Source: Bacillus licheniformis DSM 13 = ATCC 14580
GTDB taxonomy: Bacteria > Bacillota > Bacilli > Bacillales > Bacillaceae
Length of the DNA: 64,000 bases
Assembly: GCF_000011645.1 (NCBI RefSeq)
Contig: NC_006270.3
Location: 3,928,501-3,992,500, forward strand
Direction: 5' to 3'
Shown here: piece by piece, positions 43,093 to 50,161 of the stretch
Layout of the letters: each line of letters opens with the position of its first letter
Numbering within the stretch: position 1 is the first letter of the stretch
Notes under the pieces: model-generated
What the model saw: only the letters and a program-made list of their open reading frames with translations
What the model was told of the DNA's origin: nothing
Database searches by the model: none
Position numbers and translations under genes: made by a program

Positions 43093-44069
43093 AGCTGTTC
43101 CTAAAAAACCATGCCGTTCTCATTTTTCTGTTTCTCTTTCAGGGCGGATTCGTATTTTTTTACTATTGGTTTGCCGGCATGCAGACTTTCACCCACCTTT
43201 TTTACATTCTCGGCGTTCAGCTTCTGGCGCTTGCGCTTTATCTTTCATACAAATGGTATGAAGAACACAGAGTCTACCAATGGATCGGCTCAGATCAAAA
43301 AGATACAGAAATTCCTTTTTTGGGGACGTCTGAATTTTGCTCAGAGCTCTATGAAAAACATATGGAGCTGAGCCGGCTCCACCACCGCAAAATACATGAT
43401 ATGGAGTCCAAGCTGGAAGATAGGGTAACCTACATGAATCAATGGGTGCATCAGGTGAAAACACCGCTTTCCGTCATCAATCTGATCATCCAGGAAGAGG
43501 ACGAACCCGTTTTTAAACAAATCAAAAAAGAAGTCCAGCAGATTGAATACGGACTGGAGACGCTCCTCTATTCATCAAGGCTTGACCTGTTTGAAAGAGA
43601 TTTTAAAATTGAGGCCGTGTCACTAGACGAGCTGCTTAATTCGCTGATTCAGCGCTATAAACGCTATTTTATACAGCATCGTGTCTATCCAAATAAACAG
43701 GTTCCCGCTGAAGACGCCGTTATTTACTCCGATCGCAAATGGCTCAGATTTTCCACTGGCCAAGTCATCACTAACGCTGTGAAGTACTCGTCAGGAAGAA
43801 GCGAACGCATCGATTTGACGATATTCCGTAAAGGCGAACGCATCATTCTGGAAATCAAAGATTACGGAATCGGAATCCCTTCACAAGATGTGAAACGCGT
43901 ATTTGAGCCTTATTACACCGGGGAAAACGGACGGCGCTTTCAGGAATCAACAGGCATCGGCCTCTACCTTGTAAAAGAGATTGCCGAAAAGCTCAATCAT
44001 GATGTGAGCATCGATTCAGAAGAAGGAAAAGAAACGACTGTGCAATTTTCATTTCTTACAAAAATGTAA
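43089..44069 (+). CDS. yxdK: Intramembrane-sensing histidine kinase YxdK
   Basis: Kinase of 326 residues with two membrane segments near the N-terminus (about 10-28 and 36-52) and almost no external loop, the Bce-type design in which the kinase senses via its ABC transporter. H-box Q-W-V-H-Q-V-K-T-P (phospho-His), N-box VITNAVKYSSG, G-boxes DYGIGIP and STGIGLYLVKEIAE. It overlaps yxdJ by four bases. Its stop codon lies inside the likely YxdJ operator of the yxdLM promoter. Confidence 0.9.
   Translation: MKLFLKNHAVLIFLFLFQGGFVFFYYWFAGMQTFTHLFYILGVQLLALALYLSYKWYEEHRVYQWIGSDQKDTEIPFLGTSEFCSELYEKHMELSRLHHRKIHDMESKLEDRVTYMNQWVHQVKTPLSVINLIIQEEDEPVFKQIKKEVQQIEYGLETLLYSSRLDLFERDFKIEAVSLDELLNSLIQRYKRYFIQHRVYPNKQVPAEDAVIYSDRKWLRFSTGQVITNAVKYSSGRSERIDLTIFRKGERIILEIKDYGIGIPSQDVKRVFEPYYTGENGRRFQESTGIGLYLVKEIAEKLNHDVSIDSEEGKETTVQFSFLTKM
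44056..44069. promoter_or_regulatory. Bce-type regulator box ahead of yxdLM
   Basis: TTACA-AAAA-TGTAA fits TNACA-N4-TGTAA, the binding motif shared by BceR, YvcP and YxdJ. It includes the yxdK stop codon. TGATATGAT at 44111-44119 downstream is a plausible extended -10. Confidence 0.75.
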
Positions 44070-44172
44070 GTCTTCTTTAATAAAACCGCATAGCTCATCC
44101 CCATCCTCCTTGATATGATTTGTTTACAAAACAAACGTGGCAAGGAGGATTTTTTATAAGCAATCCGAGTCT

Positions 44173-44355
44173 ATGAAAAGAGTCGGCACATTCTGTTATA
44201 TAAACGAGGCCGCCGTTCTTAGTTTCTGGACAATGGCCATTCAAGCCTTTCATAAACGCATTTTGGCTGAAAGCATTCCGGAGGAGCCCGCTGGAATGGA
44301 TAACATACCGGAAACGGTCATCCTTAAAAAGCGCAGCAAAAGGAGGATATCATGA
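44173..44355 (+). CDS. Possible small protein upstream of yxdL
   Basis: Sixty-residue frame MKRVGTFCYINEAAVL...ending in KKRSKRRIS. It stops with TGA overlapping the yxdL ATG (ATGA), which suggests translational coupling, and its codons look ordinary for the genome. Against it: the nearest AAGGAGGA (44142-44149) is too far from the ATG, while right behind that site stands ATAAGC where a start might be expected. It may be a real small gene, one with a lost start, or chance. I recognise no family. Confidence 0.35.
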   Translation: MKRVGTFCYINEAAVLSFWTMAIQAFHKRILAESIPEEPAGMDNIPETVILKKRSKRRIS

Positions 44356-45128
44356 CAACAAATATGCTGGTCGTTAAAAACATCAATAAAACATATAAAG
44401 GACAAGTCTCCCATCAGGCTTTAAAAGATATTTCATTCAATGTCGAGGAAAGTGAGTTCACGGCGATCATGGGGCCGTCCGGTTCTGGAAAAACGACGCT
44501 TCTCAATATCATTTCGACGATTGACCGCCCGGATTCCGGCGACATTTTAATTCGCGGAGAAGACCCGCATCATTTAAAAAGGGCGAAGCTTGCCCACTTT
44601 CGCCGCAGGCAGCTCGGGTTCGTATTCCAGGATTTTAATTTGCTGGATACACTGACGATCGGCGAAAACATCATGCTGCCGTTAACGCTTGAAAATCAAC
44701 CGCTTTCCGTCATGGAAGATAAACTTCAGGCGATTGCTGAAAAACTCGGCATTGAACAACTTTTGAACAAACGGACGTTTGAAGTATCCGGCGGACAAAA
44801 GCAGCGGGCGGCCATCGCAAGAGCCGTCATTCATCAGCCCGCCCTCATCCTCGCCGACGAACCGACAGGAAACCTCGATTCGCAGGCATCAAAAGACGTG
44901 ATGGAGACGATGCAGCATCTTAATGAAAACGACAATGCCACGATATTAATGGTCACGCACGACCCAGTTGCCGCAAGCTATTGCCGTCGCGTCATTTTTA
45001 TTAAAGACGGAACATTATTCAATGAAATTTACCGCGGCGCCAACCGCCAAGTATTTTATGAAGAGATTCTGAATGTGCTGTCTATGCTGGGAGGAAATAC
45101 CAATGACCTTTCTTCAGTTCGCTTATAA
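44352..45128 (+). CDS. yxdL: Bce-type ABC transporter ATPase YxdL
   Basis: ATPase of 258 residues of the peptide-resistance/MacB-like group: Walker A GPSGSGKTT, Q-loop FVFQDFNLLDTLT, signature VSGGQKQRAAIARAV, Walker B LILADEPTGNLD, H-switch VTHD. With YxdM it forms a transporter for peptide detection and removal, and is thought to pass the signal to YxdK. AAGGAGGATATC precedes the start; it overlaps yxdM by 26 bases. Confidence 0.92.
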   Translation: MTTNMLVVKNINKTYKGQVSHQALKDISFNVEESEFTAIMGPSGSGKTTLLNIISTIDRPDSGDILIRGEDPHHLKRAKLAHFRRRQLGFVFQDFNLLDTLTIGENIMLPLTLENQPLSVMEDKLQAIAEKLGIEQLLNKRTFEVSGGQKQRAAIARAVIHQPALILADEPTGNLDSQASKDVMETMQHLNENDNATILMVTHDPVAASYCRRVIFIKDGTLFNEIYRGANRQVFYEEILNVLSMLGGNTNDLSSVRL

Positions 45129-46980
45129 AAACGTCGTCCGGAATAAAAGAGCCTATCTCGCCTTCTTTTTAAGCAGCTCATTTTCAGTGATGATTTTTTT
45201 CACATTTGCGATGTTTTTGTTCCACCCCGCTTTAGAGGAAGGCTACTTAAACACCATTGCAAAACGGGGGTTGTCGGTGGCTGAATGGATGATTTTCGCC
45301 TTTTCCATTCTGTTTGTGCTTTATTCCGTCAACGCCTTTCTCAAGTCGAGAAGCAAGGAATTCGGGATCCTCACCATCCAGGGAATCGCTCCGGGTCAAT
45401 TGAGGAAGCTGATTACCGCAGAAAACATCATCATCGGCGTGCTTTCGATCGTTACAGGCATCATCGGCGGTCTTGTTTTTGCAAAAACATTCTTTACGAT
45501 CGGCGCTTATATTCTGGAAATGGACGCTTTGCCATTGTATCTGCCTTGGAAAGCGATGGCCCTTACATCCGCCTGCTTTCTTGCGCTGTTTATTCTGCTG
45601 TCGCAATTTACGGTGTTATTTATTAAATCAAAAACCGTTGTCAAGCTGATCAAAGGCACCGGGAAAATTAAACCGGAGCCAAAACCGTCCATTATTTTTT
45701 CGGTCGTCGGCATCGGCTGCCTCGGCTCCGGCTACTGGCTTGTATTGTTCGCCGACATCCATTTTCCCCAAGCCGTCACGATCTTAATTTTGACGATCAT
45801 CGGGACTTATTTCTTCTTCAGCCAAAGCAGCATTTGGCTGCTGCGGCTGTTAAAAAAGCGGAGGTCATTTTATTTACGAGGAAAAAACGTGCTTTGGATA
45901 TCCGATCTTGTTTATCGGCTGAAGGATAATGCCCGCCTGTTCTTTCTCGTTTGCATCATTTCCGCGGTCGCCTTTACCGCCATGGGTGCATTGGTAATTT
46001 CCAAGACTTCTATCGGAAAATTGGATTCCCGATATGAGATAGAGTACTTATTATACAGCGGGAGCCAAAAGGAACAAACACACGTTAAGGTGATCGAACA
46101 AAAATTGAAGGACGGACATTTTTCGTATGCAAAGGAAGTGACAAAAGGAATTTATATGAGCTATAGCCAGGGAGATCTCCTTCCTCCGGTGCTCCTGGTC
46201 TCTGAAGGCGAATTCCAAAAGCACTTCAAGTTAAATTCCGGTGAACTGAAAGACGGTGAGGCGCTGTATTATCCAAACGCCTTTGAGGCAAAAGAAAAGC
46301 GGGAAATTCCTGAGACCTTGGACATGTTGAACAAAGATTTGAAGCCGGCAAATGAACGGCTAAAGGTAAAAGGTATTAAAAAACCGCTCATTTCGTTAGA
46401 AAGCATCGTTGTCGTAAACGGCAAAACCTTCGAAAAGCTGAAAAAACAAGGCGAATCCCTCACATTGTACGGCTATCAGTACAACCGCTGGAAAGAGAGC
46501 CTCGACATGAGCCAATCATTGGAAAAAGATCTCAGAGAAAAATCTCACAATATCCAATTTCAATTTGAAGCAAAGGCCATCAATTATTTTGAAACTGTTC
46601 AGCTTCCAAGCCTGAGTCTGTTTATCGGATTCTTTATTGCGGTTCTCTTTTTTACGGCATCCGGGAGCTTTCTGTACTTCCGCCTGTTTACCGATCTTGA
46701 AGAAGATCAAGAGCGCTACCGGTCACTCTCAAAAATCGGCCTGAGCGAAAAGGAAATGTCGCAGAGCGTAACGATTCAATTGGCCATCCTGTTCTTCTTT
46801 CCGTTCGTACTCGCCTCAATTCATACGTATTTTGCGATGAAGACGCTCGAGGCACAGAGCCTTGGTCATTTCGCATCTCCGGTGATCATGACAATAGGCG
46901 GATTTCTGATCTTCCAACTATTATTCTTTATGATGATTCGAAAAAGCTATCTGAAAAAATTAAAAGGATTTTTAAGGTGA
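45103..46980 (+). CDS. yxdM: Bce-type ABC transporter permease YxdM
   Basis: Permease of 625 residues with ten membrane segments: two FtsX-like blocks and, between segments 7 and 8, a large extracellular domain of about 210 residues (about 300-510) that is the hallmark of BceB-type permeases and binds the peptide/lipid target. GGGAGGAAATACC places the start at 45103, not at 45073. It is the sensor partner of YxdK. Little can be said of peptide specificity from sequence. Confidence 0.9.
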   Translation: MTFLQFAYKNVVRNKRAYLAFFLSSSFSVMIFFTFAMFLFHPALEEGYLNTIAKRGLSVAEWMIFAFSILFVLYSVNAFLKSRSKEFGILTIQGIAPGQLRKLITAENIIIGVLSIVTGIIGGLVFAKTFFTIGAYILEMDALPLYLPWKAMALTSACFLALFILLSQFTVLFIKSKTVVKLIKGTGKIKPEPKPSIIFSVVGIGCLGSGYWLVLFADIHFPQAVTILILTIIGTYFFFSQSSIWLLRLLKKRRSFYLRGKNVLWISDLVYRLKDNARLFFLVCIISAVAFTAMGALVISKTSIGKLDSRYEIEYLLYSGSQKEQTHVKVIEQKLKDGHFSYAKEVTKGIYMSYSQGDLLPPVLLVSEGEFQKHFKLNSGELKDGEALYYPNAFEAKEKREIPETLDMLNKDLKPANERLKVKGIKKPLISLESIVVVNGKTFEKLKKQGESLTLYGYQYNRWKESLDMSQSLEKDLREKSHNIQFQFEAKAINYFETVQLPSLSLFIGFFIAVLFFTASGSFLYFRLFTDLEEDQERYRSLSKIGLSEKEMSQSVTIQLAILFFFPFVLASIHTYFAMKTLEAQSLGHFASPVIMTIGGFLIFQLLFFMMIRKSYLKKLKGFLR

Positions 46981-46986
46981 TAAAAT

Positions 46987-47337
46987 ATGAAAAAAACAAT
47001 TTCTCTCATTACAGCCGCTTTAGCTGTATGTATCGGCGCATTTCTGTTGATTCATAATGAAGTGACAGACAGGTTCAATCCACTTGTGAAGAAAGAAAGC
47101 GTATATGTCCAGATCAACAAAGACGGTAAGCACCTGAGCCCGGGCCGCTATGAGTACACGCTGGAAGGATATAATGACACCGGTAAGGAAAAAGAAATTA
47201 CATTCTCCGCCAGCGATTCCCTTCGAAGAAACGCCTATCTAAAGGTAAACGCGAAGGGAAAATATGTTGAGACATGGGAAGAAGTACAGCCCGGCGGCAT
47301 GCCGAGTGCCGTTCAGAAAAAATTGATCAAGCAATAA
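46987..47337 (+). CDS. yxeA: YxeA-family secreted/membrane-anchored protein
   Basis: Protein of 116 residues of the DUF1093/YxeA family: an N-terminal signal or anchor (MKKTISLITAALAVCIGAFLLI) and a small β-rich domain with GRYEYTLEGYNDTGKEKEITF, a pattern of this OB-like fold. It lies six bases after yxdM and ends the module, as in B. subtilis, where it is co-induced with yxdLM. Its role in peptide resistance is unknown. Confidence 0.85.
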   Translation: MKKTISLITAALAVCIGAFLLIHNEVTDRFNPLVKKESVYVQINKDGKHLSPGRYEYTLEGYNDTGKEKEITFSASDSLRRNAYLKVNAKGKYVETWEEVQPGGMPSAVQKKLIKQ

Positions 47338-47362
47338 AAAACGGCGTCTAAGCCGTTTTTTC
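47336..47362 (+). terminator. Terminator of yxdLM-yxeA
   Basis: AAAAACGGC and GCCGTTTTT with a 6-base loop, then Ts. Confidence 0.88.
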
Positions 47363-47452
47363 TATGAATCACTATATTTTAACAAAATTCCGAAACTTTT
47401 TGGCCCGTTGCTCGTATAAAAACAGAAGTCATATTGTTTAGGAGGTTTTCAT

Positions 47453-47626
47453 ATGATTGTTGGAATAATTGGTTTTATACTGGTGGTTTTCCTTCTCTAC
47501 GCCTCCATGTTGCCGTCCGGGGAAAAAAACAGCGGCAGCAGCTCTTCGACTTTTTTTATTGGAGGTCCTGACTCATCCGGAGACAGCGGGGGTGATTGCG
47601 GCGGCGGCGGCGATGGCGGCTGTTAA
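47453..47626 (+). CDS. Small membrane protein with Gly/Cys-rich tail
   Basis: Fifty-seven residues. A strong ribosome site (TAGGAGG) lies seven bases ahead of the ATG. One membrane helix (IVGIIGFILVVFLLYASML) is followed by a Ser-rich stretch (SGSSSSTFF) and a C-terminal tail of Gly/Asp with two Cys (GGDCGGGGDGGC). Similar short hydrophobic-plus-glycine proteins occur among Bacillus sporulation and membrane peptides, but I do not recognise this one. Nothing nearby indicates its job. The following 315 bases to 47941 hold no clear gene, only a weak GGGAAT/ATTCCC repeat. Confidence 0.68.
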   Translation: MIVGIIGFILVVFLLYASMLPSGEKNSGSSSSTFFIGGPDSSGDSGGDCGGGGDGGC

Positions 47627-47941
47627 GACCTGCGGCTGCGTTAACCTAACTTCTGCTCCTGCTCGGATCCCTAGGCTGTATGCAGTTCTTGCTGCAGTGA
47701 GCCGGGTATATTCCAGCTATCTCCCTTCATCATTCATTCAACATCAACTCCAAATACGTCATTATTCATTCAGTTGTTTAACCTGACTTCCGATTGGGAA
47801 TGATGTAAAGACAGCAGATTCCCGCTCTTCAAACGATTTAAAAGTCACAATAAAGCGATTCTGATACAAAACATATAAAACTTTGCACCTACTTGTTCGA
47901 TATTAAAAGAAGACATTCATGATAAGGAGGGTTTTTTCCAG

Positions 47942-48193
47942 ATGATTTTTTTACTGGTTTTATTGGCTCTGTTTATTTTGTATTCATTCTTTTTTGACAA
48001 GAACAACAAAAGTTCTTATAAAAAAGCGGCACCGAAAAGCAGAATATTGATCCGCCAGGCAGCTGCGCCGACCGGAGTTTTGAGGGTAATCGAAACCGCT
48101 CCCGGACAGACGGCAAACCGCCGAACCTCCGAAGGTATGCGCCCGAATCTGCGGCTTGTCATGAGCCCGACGCACCAAAACGAAAAAAAATAA
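47942..48193 (+). CDS. Small membrane-anchored hypothetical protein
   Basis: Eighty-three residues: one N-terminal membrane helix (MIFLLVLLALFILYSFFF) and a basic, low-complexity tail with many Arg/Lys/Ala. AAGGAGGG lies somewhat far (11 bases) from the ATG. Size and layout recall the preceding small gene: short helix plus unstructured tail. A hairpin with arms GGAAAG-CGGCAT/ATGCCG-TCTTTCC follows at 48193-48228. Not recognised; expression is plausible but unproven. Confidence 0.5.
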   Translation: MIFLLVLLALFILYSFFFDKNNKSSYKKAAPKSRILIRQAAAPTGVLRVIETAPGQTANRRTSEGMRPNLRLVMSPTHQNEKK

Positions 48194-48225
48194 GGAAAGC
48201 GGCATCATGATAAATGCCGTCTTTC

Positions 48226-49065
48226 CTATTGTCTGCTGTGTTCCACCATTTTCCCAAAGGCGTCCGGCGACATCCCCGGCGAGATTCGGACGCGGTGGAG
48301 CGCATACATCCCCTGATCCCTAGATGCCGCTCCCGGTTCTGTTGTGACGGCCATTTGATAGCCTGCCTGCTTTGCGAGTTTCAGCGTATCTTCGTTGTAG
48401 CGCCCGACCGGATAGCTCAGCATCACCGTATTTTGGCTGAACATGCGATCAAACAGCGCTTTGGAACGCGTCATTTCATCGAGCTGCTGTCCCGGTGCCA
48501 GTCCGTTCAATTCAACGTGATGAATGGTATGGCTTTGAATCGAAATGCCGTTTCGCCTCATTTCATTCATTTGTTTCTCCGTCAAATGGTTCTTCCCGCC
48601 AACCGATTTGCCGATCATAAAAATTGTCGCCTTCATCCCATAGCCTTTCAAAATCGGGTACGCTTTTTCAAAGTTATCTGTATAACCGTCATCAAACGTA
48701 ATCAGCACGCATTTATCACTCGGCATTTTATCTTGCGTTAAGACAATATAGGCTTCCTCAGGTGTCAACGTGTAATAGCCGTTATCCTTCAGCCACTTCA
48801 TATGCCCGCGGAATTCCCCTTCCGGTACGCGCAGGCTGTTTCCTGAGGAAATGCTGTGATACATGAGAATCGGAATGCGGGCCGGGCTTTTCACTTTGAC
48901 CCACTTGGATGATGGATCATGTTCCGCCTGCTGTTTTGATTGTTTTGCCGCTTTTTGAGCCGTATTTGGTTCTGTTTTTTCCTCTCCTTTTGTTTCATGA
49001 CCGGAACACCCGTACAGCACCCCCATCAACATAGACAGCACAAGTAACATTTTCGTTTTTTTCAC
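48226..49065 (-). CDS. yxkH: Lipoprotein polysaccharide deacetylase YxkH
   Basis: Protein of 279 residues with a lipoprotein signal (MLLVLSMLMGVLYGC, lipobox LYGC) and a charged linker, then a NodB (CE4) domain from about residue 65: MYHSI, TFDDGYTDN (metal Asp), SHTIHH (metal His pair), SYPVGRYN. Acts at the outer face of the membrane on an N-acetylated cell-wall or surface polysaccharide; the exact substrate is unknown. Length and position type match B. subtilis YxkH. Confidence 0.85.
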   Translation of the reverse strand: MKKTKMLLVLSMLMGVLYGCSGHETKGEEKTEPNTAQKAAKQSKQQAEHDPSSKWVKVKSPARIPILMYHSISSGNSLRVPEGEFRGHMKWLKDNGYYTLTPEEAYIVLTQDKMPSDKCVLITFDDGYTDNFEKAYPILKGYGMKATIFMIGKSVGGKNHLTEKQMNEMRRNGISIQSHTIHHVELNGLAPGQQLDEMTRSKALFDRMFSQNTVMLSYPVGRYNEDTLKLAKQAGYQMAVTTEPGAASRDQGMYALHRVRISPGMSPDAFGKMVEHSRQ

Positions 49066-49125
49066 AATTATTCCCGCTTTCTATCTACTGAATCCTTTTT
49101 AATATCGGTGCGGAACGGGCATTTT

Positions 49126-50069
49126 TCACTGTTCCTGCTTTGAGGAGGAGAGCCAAGCTTTACGCAGTCTGCTGATCCCTTCTTCAATTTCCGCTGCAGT
49201 AAGACCCCCAAATCCCGCCATGACGATTGAAGAGCTGCTTTCATGAGGCTTAATCCAGAAATCGGATACCGGATAAACTTTCACACCGAGTTTTTCCGCT
49301 TTATGTATGAGGTCTTGTGCATGTCGGTCTGTCTTCATCAAAATATGGAGCCCCGCTTTTTCGCCGATGATTCCACGTCATTTCCGAAATGCGTTTTAAT
49401 GGCCGATATTAATGTTTTGTGCTTTTCTTGATATACTTTTTTCATTTTACGGATGTGCCTTTCGAAAAACCCTTCTTTCCTAAATAAAAACATCGCTTTT
49501 TGAATGATGGGTGAAGCAGACTGGCTGTAGCGGCCAAGCTTCTCTTGAAATTCATCCGCCAGTTTTGAAGGCAGAACGATATAACTCAATCTCGCTCCCG
49601 GAAGAAATGACTTTGAAAAAGTCCCTAAATAAATGACATTTTCTTTTTTATCAAGCGCTTTTAAAGATGGAATAGGCCTGCCCTGATAGCGGAATTCGCT
49701 GTCATAGTCGTCTTCGATAATATAGGCCTTCTCACGGCTTGCCCATTCAAGCAATTTCAGCCTCTTCTGTATCGGCAGAACCATTCCATACGGAAACTGA
49801 TGCGATGGCGTAATATAAACGAGTTTCGCCCGTGTTGCAGCAAGCTGTGTCAAATTGATCCCATCCGTCTCCAGACCAATTGGCTGAATATCACATCCAT
49901 GGTTAAGGAAAACAGAACGCACACCATCATATCCCGGATTTTCCAACGCAACCAATCGGCCGTTCATTGAGAGCAGCTGGCAAAGAAGTCCGACTGCATA
50001 CTGCGTACCGGAACAGATCACAATTTGCTCAGGTGCACAGCGGACACCTCTTTGTTCAGCCCCGAGAGA
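49126..50069 (-). pseudogene. MocR/GabR-family regulator, truncated and frameshifted
   Basis: Remains of a GntR-MocR regulator. The aminotransferase-like part is clear: RGVRCAPEQIVICSGTQ, NPGYDG, TPSHQFPYG, EDDYDSEFRY and the PLP-lysine loop YLGTFSKSFLPGARLSY. The N-terminal winged helix is missing: upstream of 50069 an in-frame stop appears and no family sequence follows. A one-base loss near 49370 (GTGGAA|TCATC) then throws out the last 70 residues, which go on in another frame as GEKAGLHILMKTD to the end at 49126. Two lesions make it very likely dead. Confidence 0.82.
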
Positions 50070-50161
50070 TCACAGCTAAAGAAAACATGCTGAACCAAAG
50101 CATGAAATTCGAATACGGGCGGACCGTACAGGAAGACCATTGACAAAAAAAGACCCGCAGC

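Noticed and set aside
47627..47941. Possible further small gene between the two microproteins
   Set aside because: A 105-codon frame runs through this stretch, but it begins inside the first microprotein gene in another frame, lacks a ribosome site and has no coherent pattern.
48214..48741. 175-codon frame opposite yxkH
   Set aside because: Antisense to a clear NodB deacetylase; no start signal.
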